From Ariolimax columbianus (Eukaryota > Mollusca > Gastropoda > Stylommatophora > Arionidae): 64,000 bases of DNA. The translations under genes and the position numbers were made by a program. Where the stretch lies: NCBI GenBank assembly GCA_036924085.1, contig JAVGWX010000013.1, positions 47,639,175-47,703,174 of the forward strand. The letters run 5' to 3'. The notes under the pieces were generated by a model, which worked only from the letters and a program-made list of their open reading frames with translations, had not been told where the DNA came from and ran no database searches. This document shows positions 52,640-62,819 of the stretch, one piece after another; position 1 is the first letter of the stretch, and the number at the start of each line of letters is the position of its first letter.

Positions 52640-53130
52640 TTCCTTCCTGTGAATATCCAGATTGTGGAACGATTTATACTGGAAAAACGACGCACAACCT
52701 GTCGCAAAATTGTACAAGAGGCAAGTCTTTCTCTGGGTACGGTGAACACTATTATTCATGAACATTTGCATTATCAGAATGTAGGGCACAGCTTTCCGCT
52801 TTTGACTAACAGAGAAGAGTTCAAGCATGGGCTGAATTGAAGGAACGTTTTGGCATGGAAGGCACGACTTTTTGGATTGCTTCATTACATGTGACGAAAT
52901 CTGGGCGCATCATTTTACTCATGAATCGATACGAGCATCCAAGCAGAGAAAGCATACGCGATCATCACCACTAGAAACATTTAGGACAATTTAGTCTGCA
53001 GGTAAGGTGAGGGCGAGTGTATTTTGGGACAAACTTGGCACCATTCATGTTTATTGTGTACCCTGTGGTGCCACTACCAACAGTCAGCAGTTCATTCGCA
53101 TTTTGAGTGATGTGCAAAGCGTTTGCGGAA
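52640..53130 (+). pseudogene. Mariner-like transposase relic
   Basis: The frame at 52649 reads VERFILEKRRTTCRKIVQEA then SLGTVNTIIHEHL (second helix-turn-helix). A stretch with RFGMEGTTFW follows, then ITCDEIWAHHFTHESIRASK, matching the first catalytic Asp block (TGDETW..H..PE.K) of mariner transposases, and SVFWDKLGTIHVYCVPCG (second Asp block). Stops and frameshifts. No terminal inverted repeats found. Confidence 0.78.
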
Positions 53131-53154
53131 AAACCGGTCTGGTTTGATCAGATA

Positions 53155-53728
53155 GGGCCCTTTGACCATTAACTTGACATCACTCGGCTCTTCGACCATT
53201 AGCTTGACATCACGCGGCTCTTCGACCATCAACTTGGCATCACGCGACTCTTCGACCATTAACTTGACATCACGCGGCTCTTCGACCATTAGCTTGACAT
53301 CACGCGACTCTTCGACCATTAACTTGACATCACGCGACTCTTCGACCATTAACTTGACATCACGCGGTTCTTCGACCATTAGCTTGACATCACGCGACTC
53401 TTCGACCATTAACTTGACATCACGCGGTTCTTCGACCATTAACTTGACATCACGCGGTTCTGCGACCATTAACTTGACATCACGCGACACTTCGACCATT
53501 AACTTGACATCATGCAGCTCTTCAACCATTAACTTGACATCATGCAGCTCTTCAACCATTAACTTGACATCACGCGACTCTTCGACCATTAGCTTGACAT
53601 CACGCGACTCTTCGACCATTAACTTGACATCACGCGGTTCTTTGACCATTAGCTTGACATCATGCGACTCTTCGACCTTTAACTTGACATCACGTGGTTC
53701 TTCGACCATTAACTTGACAACACGCACC
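53155..53728. repeat. 30-bp minisatellite, ~19 copies
   Basis: Units of TTAACTTGACATCACGCG and ACTCTTCGACCA. Both strands open: INLTSRDSST on plus, DVKLMVEESR on minus. Confidence 0.97.
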
Positions 53729-54109
53729 GACTAAGACAGTTTGGGCCAGACTTAGAGAGTTGTTCAATCTTCGCCATAGAAATAGCTAACAAGTAAGAAC
53801 AACAAAATAAAAGGACACAGACTGTAAGTAAACCCACTTTCATCAATCTTGCAACAATCAAAAAGGAAGAATATTTACACCCCAAATTATAAATGATCTT
53901 TTCTTTGAAAATGATATGCTTTGCTGTCTTTCTGAATACATGTTGCATCGGTCTGTCAATCTTTAAAATGTATTTTAAAATGCAATATTTTTGTGTGCAT
54001 TCAGTCGAGCTGGCGTATTAATATCGAAGAAAGCGGCATCAGTAAGCGTTATTTGATGTTTCAGCATTCGTTCGTTGTGAGGCATTATGAGTTAGAAATT
54101 GAATGCATT
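53729..54109. other. Unassigned sequence
   Basis: No motif or repeat partner noticed. Confidence 0.35.
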
Positions 54110-54288
54110 AACTTAACGTCTTTATACTGGTGTAGAAGACTGCAGAGTCTGTATACAATCAGTTTATTTTACATTCATTTGATCTGATATTACTTTTGCG
54201 TATCCAATTTATTCTTGAATCCATTAATTGACACTGCCTCAATTATTTCCTATAGCAATGCATCACGGTGAAAAAATATTTCCCAGTA
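54110..54288 (-). mobile_element. CR1-like LINE, 3' part (interrupted)
   Basis: On minus: TACTGGGAAATATTTTTTCA, GTGTCAATTAATGGATTCAA, GAATAAATTGGATACG, CCAGTATAAAGACGTTAAGT. It continues the CR1 copy at 57002-57790, interrupted by the Jockey-like LINE. 54279-54288 is the target duplication. Confidence 0.88.
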
Positions 54289-55690
54289 CCTTCTTCTTCT
54301 TCTTCTTCTTCGTACGCTGTCAGACGACAACCTGTATTTTTTCCAGCGGTCATTCTGAGCCTGTCGACACTGCCATAGACCTTGTCTAGTGTTGCCACTG
54401 GTGATGGCCACATGTGCTTTCTCTGGTCCTTGTATTTCGGGCAGTTTTGCAGCAGATGTTCATCGGTCAATTTTCCGGTACCACAACTGCATTCGTCAGT
54501 GCCACCTATCTTCAGTTTATTTAATATGTGGTACCTCAGTCTGTTGTGGCCTGTGTGGAGTCTGAAGACCACGAACTACTCTCTTCTGTTCAGATGGTAA
54601 TAGGCATCATTTTTTGTGTAGCCAGTAGGTTCTGTTTCCAATTTGGACATGTATCTGGCTCTAATGAGCCTTTTGGACTCTTCGTATGTCACACTAGAAT
54701 CTGGTTGTGGTAGTCTTGCACCTTCTTTTGCCAGTCTGTCTGCCTCCTCGTTGCCTTGGATGTTACAATGTGATGGAACCCACTGTACCACTACTCTTTT
54801 TGGTGCGGTCTGCTGGCATAGTTGACAGAGTACTGCTCTTAAATCATTAAGTTCAGTATTTTTCTGGCTTTTTAGTGCAGTGACTACGGCCAGGGCATAT
54901 GTAAACAGGACTATCTGGCTTTCATTTCTTTTGCCTGTCAGCATTGCTTCTGCTGCAGCCTTCAGTGCCTCTGCCTCCGCTTTAGTATTTTCCAGTTGCC
55001 ACTGACAGTGTTATTTTCTACCCTTTGGAATACCCCTGCCCCTCCATTTTGTGTTGTGTTTGTTACAGAACCGTCGGTGTATGCATGGGTCCAGTCCATG
55101 CTTGGGTAGTTTTTCGTTATGTACCTCAGGATTATGTCTCTTCTTTCTTTTTCAGTCTGGCTGTTCTTGTTTCCAATACCTGGTATATTTTCTGCCACCA
55201 CCGGAAATATATGCTGCTTCTAGGTAGGTTTGTGTACAGTAGGGATGAGCTTTGGTGTTGTTAATGTGTTTATAGGGTCTTCGTTCATCTTTACTTTGGC
55301 TATTTCTGCAAAGTTTCTCCGCTTTAGTTTCCCATTTCCAAATCTATTTAATCTCTGATGCATTGGATGATCTGTCAATCTTCTGAGTTTCTCTGCTTGC
55401 TGCTGGGCTTTGCTATCTCTTCTGTCGGTCATGGATTGCAGATTTGTAATCTTTTTAAGTTCTACAATTGGCGTTGACTTCATGCCTTCTGTTAAAACTC
55501 TCATGGCTTGGTTTTGAAGTTTGCTAATTTTGTCAAAGTTCGCCTTTGCTGCTGTTGTCCATGCCGCAATGCCATACTCGAGAACTGGTCTCACTCTTCC
55601 AGTGTACAGTTTCTTTAGTATACTTTCGTCTGCGCCCCAGCTTGTGCCAGCAAGTTTCCTCATGATTGCCATTCTTTCTCTGGCTCTCAT
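54243..55690 (-). pseudogene. Thumb, RNase H and Cys/His tail of the Jockey-like LINE
   Basis: Frames: MRARERMAIMRKLAGTSWGA, LYTGRVRPVLEYGIAAWTTA, ..RLTDHPMHQRL (55690-55220); HAYTDGSVTNTTQNGGAGVF (first RNase H Asp), KAEAEALKAA (Glu), IVLFTYALAVVTALK (the usual FTD is FTY, so a catalytic Asp is lost), VQWVPSHCNIQGNEEADRLA (last Asp kept), then ECSCGTGKLTDEHLLQNCPK, a C-x-C...H...C motif typical of Jockey-like C-termini. The last glutamate run is simply the (GAA)n tail translated. Confidence 0.9.
54279..54288. repeat. Target-site duplication (3' side)
   Basis: TTTCCCAGTA on plus, identical to 57002-57011. Confidence 0.9.
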
Positions 55691-57001
55691 TCGGTTTCTC
55701 TCGATTTGACTTTTTCATGTCATGCGCCGATCAAATGTGACTGCCAGGTAGTTTGGGTTATCGTTTGGCCGCAGATATTTGCCGTTAAGACTTATTTTGG
55801 CGTTCTGGGTTTTTTTTGAAAGCGAGAAAATCGTACATGTTGTTTTTTCCTCATTTATTTTGACCAGCCATGAGTTCGCCCACTCTTCCAGCAATGTTAG
55901 GGCCTGCTGGATCCGATTTCTTGCTATGGTGAGATTTTTTTCAGAGGTCCACATAGCCAGATCGTCTGCAAACATGGAGCTGTGGACTCTTCTTGGTATA
56001 TTCTCTGTGATGTTGTTTATATACACCAGGAAAAGTGTGGGTGACAGTACTCCCCCTTGGGGTACTCCCTGCTCAAGTGTCACCTTTTTGCTCACCTGTC
56101 CTTGTACTTAAACTCTGGCTGTTCTGTTTTTGAGGTACTGGCTGATCCATCCGTACATTTTCCCACAAACTTCACTTCTTCGTAGCTTGACTTTAAGTGC
56201 CTCTTTCCACACTTTGTCAAATGCCTTCTCTAAATCCACCCAATCCGCTACTGTATGCTTTTTCTCCTGGTAAGCATCCTCTATTTCCTGGGCTATGAGA
56301 GTGATCTGGTCCTCAGTGGATCTGTGCTGTCTAAAGCCTGCTTGCTGTGGAATTAGTATGTGTTTTTCTTCCAGATGCCACATCAGTCTGGTGTTTATCA
56401 TACGCTCCATCAGTTTGCCTACACAGCTCAGTAGACTGATAGGCCTGTATCCATTTGGATCTGCTCTATCTTTTTCTTTCTTTGGTACTGGTATAATTAC
56501 AGCATCTTTCCATGCCTGCTGTACAATTCCCCTTTTCCAGTTTTAGTTCAGAACTGATAGTAACTTCCTCTTTGCTGTTTGGCCCAGCCCCATCAGCATT
56601 TCGTTTGTTACCCCATCTTTTCCGGGCGATTTCTTTTTCTTTAAAGTTCTCATGTCCTCTTCCATTTCATTCATTGTAAGTTTAGCTATCATGTGCTCCT
56701 CTGCTGCCATATTGATGTTGTCGTGGCTCTTTTGTTCTTCACCAATGTCTGTATGCCTATCTGTAGGGACATCAATGTAGTTTGCTCTGGCATAATGTTC
56801 TATAAAGGCGTTTGCTGCTTTTTTTTCCAGTGAGCATGTTGTCGCCCTGCTTGATGGTAATTTGTTTGTTTGATGGTGTTTCGTCATTCATGGCTCTGAC
56901 TAACTTCCATAGTTTTCTTCCCTTCTTTATCTAAATTGAGGCTTTCTGTTTTGTTTTTCCAGCTGTCTCTTGTTATTTGGTTTAGTGTTCTTTTGTATTT
57001 G
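54289..57001 (-). mobile_element. Jockey-like LINE, 5'-truncated insertion with (GAA)n tail
   Basis: 2713 bp. The 5' end lies in the RT N-terminal region (KYKRTLNQITRDSWKNKTES, GRKLWKLVRAMNDETPSN), so the endonuclease is missing. The 3' end is TGACAGCGTACGAAG followed by (GAA)n. Perfect 10-bp flanks (TTTCCCAGTA) and a 5' truncation fit target-primed reverse transcription. Several frameshifts. RT, RNase H and a Cys/His motif are listed separately. Confidence 0.92.
55715..56900 (-). pseudogene. Reverse transcriptase of the Jockey-like LINE
   Basis: Motifs in order: KKKKSPGKDGVTNEML (RT motif 1), MERMINTRLMWHLEEKHILI with PQQAGFRQHRSTEDQI (motif 2), WVDLEKAFDKVWKEALKVKL (motif A with Asp), LEQGVPQGGVLSPTLFLVYI (motif B), SSMFADDLAMWTS (motif C, both Asp intact) and a decayed thumb entry NYLAVTFDRRMT (usual YLGV). 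The frame changes near 56540, 56105 and 55720, so no single product. Confidence 0.92.
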
Positions 57002-57011
57002 TTTCCCAGTA
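57002..57011. repeat. Target-site duplication (5' side)
   Basis: TTTCCCAGTA on plus, identical to 54279-54288; beyond it CR1 sequence continues. Confidence 0.9.
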
Positions 57012-57509
57012 TCTAATCTGGACTATTCTTAAATTAATTTGTGGAAGTGCCATTTTATTCTTGTAGGCGGCTGGATTTTGAAAAAAAAACAACTACTTGC
57101 TATAGTCTAATTTATCCTTTTCGTTGATTAACTTATAAAACTGTATTAAATCTTCTCGAATCTTCTCTTTTCTAAACACTAAATGCCAGTTTTTTTGTCT
57201 TTCCTCGTAGCTATAATTCTGGAATCCTACTATCAAGTTTGTTGCGCTCCTTTGAATTGCATGTTTATATCCCTTCTACGATAAGGACTACACACCTGTA
57301 CACAGTACTCCAATCTAGGTCTAACTAATGCTTTATACAGTTTGACTTTCACTTTCTTACTTCTATGTTTATTATTTCTTTTTATCATATCTAACATTGC
57401 ATTTGCCTTTGTAAATACATCTACTTCAGCTTTGGATGAGATACTTCTGCATAGTTTTGTGTCATCCGCGAATTTTTCAATCATGGATCCGATATCATTG
57501 TCCAAATTG

Positions 57510-57745
57510 TTCATATACATATATTGTTCAAATCGTTTATACATATATTGTTCAAATCGTTTATACATATATTGTTCAAATCGTTTATACATATATTGTT
57601 CAAATCGTTTATACATATATTGTTCAAATCGTTTATACATATATTGTTCAAATCGTTTATACATATATTGTTCAAATCATTTATACATATATTGTTCAAA
57701 TCGTTTATACATATTTGTTCAAATCGTTTATATATATCATTTTTC
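57510..57745. repeat. 24-bp minisatellite (~9 copies) in CR1 coding sequence
   Basis: Units of TACATATATTGTTCAAATCG plus TTTA. On minus they code for YMYKRFEQ or, in the frame matching the CR1 motif, INDLNNIC repeats. Confidence 0.95.
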
Positions 57746-57904
57746 AAATTTTGTATATATATCAAAAACTAAATTGGTCCCAATGTTTGGTGAAGGAGAC
57801 TAACAAAACAGGATTATCTATGTGTAATGGGTTAGGGCTACTAACAGAGCGTATGTCAGGGAACACAATAATTCCGCATTAATTGGGTTAGAGTTATTAA
57901 AAGC

Positions 57905-58218
57905 AGAGAATATACTTTAAGGGGCCTACAAATTTAGCTTTCATCGTGTGTGACGGATATGTACTGGGAAAACGTCTCTATGGAAGCTTCGCAATATTGC
58001 TATCATGTGTGAGGGGACAGTACTGGGAGAACGTCTCTATCGGATCTTCGCAATTCGGCGTTCATCTTGTGTGAGGGGACAATACTGAAGAACGTCTCTA
58101 TGGGAGCTTCGCAATTCGGCGTTCGTCTTGTGTGAGGGGACGGTACTGGGAGAACGTTGCTATAGTAACTTTACAAATCCGGCTTTCATCTTGTGTTAGG
58201 GGACAGTACTAGGAATGC
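57905..58218. repeat. ~62-bp array, ~4.5 copies
   Basis: Units with ACTGGGAGAACGTCTCTAT, TTCGCAATTCGGCGTTC and TTGTGTGAGGGGAC. More diverged than most arrays here. Confidence 0.9.
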
Positions 58219-58329
58219 ATATCTAGGTTGACCCACGGAAACGTTAAGGTAAATGTAAAGGGAGTCGCAAAGCAGACACTGTCGTCGGGAGTGAAATGTA
58301 AGTCTTCATTGTACTAAACCATAGCTTTC

Positions 58330-58700
58330 TGAGGTGTGGAAGCCAGTTCCCTTCCTTGCTGCCTTTTTCCTTTCCAAGTCCTCATCCAGGTACCCACTAA
58401 CATCTGGTTACCCATCTAATAATATCGTGGACATTAGTCCAATGATTTCACTTGCTTTCTTATATTTCTTTTGGGTTTTGGTGTCGACTTTTCCATTTTC
58501 TGAGATTATGTTATTATGATACGTGAAATTGTTCACCTGTTTTACTGGTTGGTTTTGTATAAATATTGTTGTTTCTATTTCTTTTCTTGCAATTGTTATA
58601 ATTTTAGTTTTCTTTACGAATGTCATTGTTTGTCCTATGTTCTTTACCCAGACAGCGGCTAACAGCGTCATGTTGTCTTTTTTCAACTGCAAGGTGTTCC
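58330..58700 (-). mobile_element. RTE-like LINE RT fragment
   Basis: The minus frame at 58692 reads KKTKIITIARKEIETTIFIQ and NQPVKQVNNFTYHNNIISEN, then GKVDTKTQKKYKKASEIIG, matching the K.MV..... / .V..F.YLG..IS.DG region of RTE RTs between motif C and the thumb (YLG decayed to YHN). The catalytic motif is not included. An SINE-like CCAGGTACCCACTAACATCT lies at 58389. Confidence 0.75.
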
Positions 58701-58719
58701 TTTACGTGCAAATCGTTGT

Positions 58720-59065
58720 TTTGTGTTGTTGTTTAATACCCAGAACAAGAATGATTACTCTTTCGTGCGCCCTGGAGAGGGCGTTGAGTGGCGAGTTGCA
58801 GGAGCTTTCCTCACTCCCTGTACGTGCAGATGAAGGTAGATCGGGGTACTCCAGGCTGTTGTGTTATGTTTAGCTTTATCTGAGTGATTCTCACTACTAC
58901 GAGGATTACGTTAATCCATATACCCCCCAGCCTGCCTGCCTTAAAAACAGTCTGTTTCCAGAGAATGTAGCATGGAAAAGAGATTGCGGTCCTCGTCGGT
59001 ATAATACGCCTGATCCTCACGCCACGCCCTGCTCAGCACGTTGTGCATTACAGAGCCATTGTCTC
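58720..59065 (-). mobile_element. Family V copy, subfamily 2, diverged
   Basis: GTTGTTGTTTAATACCCAGA tail, body GTTGAGTGGCGAGTTGCAGG and CTCACTACTACGAGGATTAC, unit region CCTGATCCTCACGCCACGCC. Confidence 0.82.
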
Positions 59066-59719
59066 AGTTCCCCTAGTTGGACATCGTCTACACGGTACCT
59101 CCGAATTCATTGTCCGTCTCCGACGCGATCAGCCGCTTGATCTTATCTCCCTTTAGACCACGTGCCACTTAAAAATGTGCAGGATTCAATACCAACTTGT
59201 CCGCTCTTACGATTGTTTCTTGACAAGCGATCTCCATACCTCTCTGCATATCGGCTCTTTGAAAGGCTGTCGTTACATTTTATTGTAATTTTTTATCTCC
59301 ATTCTTCTCTGCAAAAGCGGCTCTTTAAAAAGCTGTCGTTACATGATATTGTAATTTTTGATCGACAATTTTGTAATCATTCCTCCCATAGTGGAAGCAA
59401 CATCCGAGTGGTACCCGAACTCAGAAAAATATAACTACTGTGATCTCCCTACCATCTGTTGGTGGCGATTAAAGAATTCTGCACATGGACTAGGAGACTC
59501 CGTATGTAAAACTATCGCTATTAATTCATCACAGCAAATGCTCGGATACAGGCCTCACATAAATGGGTCATTTGTCGGACTGGCCTTCCGGTAACGTAAC
59601 AATTTGAACCAACCAATCAAAAACTGAAGCGAGATCGCTCACTAGTTCGTAAATAAAATACCAACAGACAAGTATATGTTCAGCTCTGGAAACGAACTCA
59701 CACATCAGACAAAATAAAA
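59066..59719. other. Mostly unassigned; one ~65-bp direct duplication
   Basis: 59232-59295 and 59297-59360 share TCTCTGCA, GGCTCTTT, AAAGCTGTCGTTACAT (approx.) and ATTGTAATTTTT, a two-copy tandem. Nothing else recognised. Confidence 0.5.
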
Positions 59720-60540
59720 GAAAGTTGTGTTTTGTTGACAATCGACGTCATTGCATTCCGGATAGACCCATAAGTGCTCATCCCTTCTCGCAAATAACGA
59801 AGAGTTTGAACACTGTTAGTTACTTTAGCTCACTAGACTTACACACTCCTGCTCGGTCTTCTCGGGCATTCGTCTGTGGCGGACCCGTGTATGATTTCAA
59901 AATCCTGCAATGTGTGCATAGTTGGTTCATTGACTGAAGTGTCTTCATCCAAAAGGCGGTCGCTGATCAATTTAAAAATGTCACCTCTATCCATTGATAA
60001 TGTCCCCCACTACGGGTGACCCTGAGGTCAAGATATGAGCTTTTCCATTCCGGCAAAGCCCAGCATGGCAAGGACAGTCGATCCACACGCGTTCCTAGAA
60101 GCTCTAGGCCTCTATGGCCACTATCCAATCATGTCACAGCCAGTACTCCTACATGTTCCGAAGCAAAGATTGAGAGTTACGATTACGGTCCTTATTAAAG
60201 ATATCCCATATATCCACGCCAGAGCCGAAGTCACCGCCTTGATCTCCATTCGTATAATGGACGTCGTTGTCAGCAAATATGCACCGCTCTTTTCAGCCAC
60301 GACCCTGCATCTCTCTTATAGAGAAGTCTTAACCAACTTTCTTACCCAGTTAGCACAGAGTCGTCGGTACATCTGACAGCAACAGAATCCTGGACATTTT
60401 AACTTAGTTGTTTAGCCTCAATGTCCGGTATTCCACACCCCTACTCTCCACATTCTCTCCCCTGAGTGATAACGACCATGTGATAGTCTGCCATTTTATC
60501 TCCAGTGTGAATCCATTCTTCCCCTTAGTGCATGGTATAC
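59720..60540 (-). mobile_element. I-like LINE RNase H 3' fragment, decayed
   Basis: Parallel to 33240-34040 throughout: plus-strand GACGTCATTGCATTCCGGAT, AGACCCATAAGTGCTCA, AAATGTCACCTCTATCCATT, GGCAAAGCCCAGCATGGCAA, GGACAGTCGATCCA and TGTGAATCCATTCTTCCCCT match GATGTCACTGCACTCCGGGC, ATACCCATAGGTGCTCA and so on. No intact RNase H motif is left. Confidence 0.75.
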
Positions 60541-60670
60541 AATGCATGTGTCGTCAACACACTCTATGGTAACGAGACTTGGACAACTTATGCCAAACAA
60601 AACACAGGCTGAACACATTTCATCTACTGCGCCTGCGATCTATTATTGGAATTATATGAACATGGAGGGA
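60541..60670 (+). mobile_element. LINE-X thumb fragment
   Basis: Reads CVVNTLYGNETWTTYAKQN then THFIYCACDLLLELY, matching CVLSTLLYGSETWSTYT of the LINE-X copy at 38.1 kb. Confidence 0.6.
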
Positions 60671-60694
60671 CAGTAATCAGAAGCAGACTAGCCA

Positions 60695-61210
60695 TGGCAT
60701 CGCAGAGACTAAAAAGCCTAAAGAAATTATGGCAGAGTACCAACAAAACGACAAAAGTGAAGGTCTTGAAAGCCTGAGTTTTTCCTGTGGCAGCAAATGG
60801 CTGCTAATCATGGACGATTACCAAAACTTCTAGACAAAGAATCGAATCTTCCGAGTTAAAATGTTACAGAAAGATCACCAGAATACACTGGGAGGAGAAA
60901 AATACAAATAAAGACATTATGTAAGAGTTGAAAATAGAGGAGAACTGATTTACCAATTCCATTTTTGCCAGAAAAATTGAAATATTTTGGTAACATCAAT
61001 AGACACAGCGGTCATGAGAGAACAGTGATGGAAGGTATGGTGCCAGGTAAAAGAGGAAGAGGTAGACCAAGAAGACTATGGCACCAAGATATACAGGAAG
61101 GCCTGCGTATGACTGTGATAGAGACTGGAGTTTTGACAAGGGAAAAAGTTTCTTTAAGACATAATGTGATAGGAGTGTCGTTCTATAAAGGACATGCTAC
61201 ATGATGATGA
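60695..61210 (+). mobile_element. RTE-like LINE 3' end with (ATG)n tail
   Basis: MASQRLKSLKKLWQSTNKTT, KVKVLKA, VFPVAANGC, SWTITKTSRQRIESSELKCY, KLKYFGNINRHSGHERTVME, GMVPGKRGRGRPRRLWHQDI, then FYKGHAT and ATGATGATG. Same family and terminus as 6484-7010 and 31490-32015. Confidence 0.88.
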
Positions 61211-61465
61211 TGGAGGGACAGTGACGAATACAAAGGTACACTCTCGCACCTGTCTCCCAAGCAAGTACACTCTCTTTAGCCAGTGAATATTTCGATAATT
61301 GTGTTAAGTTCGTCGAATGGAAGATGGTCGCATCCCCAAAATGATCCCTTATTAAAAGTTGGCGGATGGCAAAACGAACAATCGGCCGAGCACAGTTGAG
61401 GTGGAAACTTGTGTGCAAGCGTGATGCGAAGGTGATGCACGTGAGTCAGGCATCTTGGGAAGACG

Positions 61466-61965
61466 AAGCTGCAGACCGATCCAGGTGGAGATGTACCTTG
61501 AAGCTGCAGACCGATCCAATGGAGATGTACCTTGAAGCTGCAGACAGATTCAAGTGGAGATCTACCTTGAAGCTGTAGACCGATCCAAGTGGAGATGTAC
61601 CTTGAAGCTGCAGACCGATCCAATTGGAGATGTACCTTGAAGCTGCAGATCGATCCAAGTGGAGATGTACCTTGAAGCTGCAGACCGATCCAAGTGGAGA
61701 TGTACCTTGAAGCTGCAGACCGATTCAGGTGGAGATGTACCTTGAAGCTGCAGACCGATCCAAGTGGAGATGTACCTTGAAGCTGCAGACCGATCCAGGT
61801 GGAGATGTACCTTGAAGCTGCAGACCGATCCAAGTGGAGATGTACCTTGAAGCTGCAGACCGATCCAAGTGGAGATGTACCTTGAAGCTGCAGACCGATC
61901 CAGGTGGAGATGTACCTTGAAGCTGCAGACCGATCCAAGTGGAGATGTACCTTGAAGATTCACAC
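61466..61965. repeat. 35-bp minisatellite, ~14 copies
   Basis: Units of GAAGCTGCAGACCGATCCA and GTGGAGATGTACCTT, with A/G and T/C variants. Open minus frames in all three phases are an artefact. Confidence 0.97.
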
Positions 61966-62819
61966 CACCCTTGTTGAAGATAAGCTCTTGCAAAATACAG
62001 ATAAGTAAAAAGACAACGCTGCAAAGAGAAAGAAAACGAAAGCTAAGTATATTTTTGTGTTAACCACTAAAAGTCGTTAAATTGTAAAGCCAATCATGAC
62101 CGAAAGAGGATACTACTACTACTTGTGGTTCCCTGACCAACCTGTCTGTCTGTCTGTGCCATCAATGACATTGGTTTTTTTTTTAAAGAAAATAAAGTAA
62201 AGTAACAGACTATCCGGATTCGAATTTTCTCTCTTTCCTTCGCAAGTTTGGCCATTTTATGTTTTTTACACGACTTAACGGTTTCGCACGAACCACCAAT
62301 CACAGGGAAGAACGCTGTCAGAAGTCAGGAATTGGAGAAATTGTCCCGCTGAAACCTGACAAGCAGCCTGACGGGAAGTCTGACAGCTGCTCTGAAAGAT
62401 GACGTGGTTAGTCTAGAGTTTCTGTCTCATGCTGAGCACAGGAACCTCAGAATACAACAATTTCTATTTCTGCGCTCTATTTCCTGGTTGCCGCTACAAA
62501 CTGCTAAAATAATGAACTCCGTGCGCGTTTTTTTTTTATCCCCCATCGCATCAAGAGTTGAGCAAACTGTATATTTTTCTCTGTCTCTGGGGCATGCAAT
62601 CTTCTGGTAATAAACTTTCGCACCTGCTTTAGTAGTGTGCGTTCACGGGTGAGCGCTGGCGTGCACATGTGAGACGAAGGTAGACAGAGAGTGTATAAAA
62701 CAGTGCTCTCAAACTACAGGCCCGGAAGGTCCCCGTCAAGTGGTCCTCAAACCGCACAGGAAGATAAATAAATTGTTTTTAAGATTGAAGAAGAATATAT
62801 TACATTGCTTATGAATGAA
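61966..62819. other. Unassigned sequence
   Basis: Contains short homopolymers (T10 near 62526) but no gene motif. Confidence 0.35.

Larger units (their letters stand above)
57002..57790 (-). mobile_element. CR1-like LINE, RT C-terminal part (interrupted)
   Basis: On minus: MNNLDNDIGSMIEKFADDTK (catalytic FADD box intact), [38 protein letters not shown], then the post-RT region REDLIQFYKLINEKDKLDYS to SRLDTGK at the insertion point. The segment just upstream of FADD (YINDLDN) is expanded into a 24-bp array. With 54110-54288 it is one CR1 copy. Confidence 0.9.

Noticed and set aside
52128..52885. Three overlapping minus frames of 164-229 codons
   Set aside because: 34-bp units cycle through all phases without a stop; not coding.
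53092..53734. Overlapping 190- and 211-codon frames on opposite strands
   Set aside because: Product of a 30-bp array. Unit length divisible by 3 keeps both frames open.
61276..61993. 220-codon minus frame
   Set aside because: 35-bp array; the non-repeat end has no recognisable domain.
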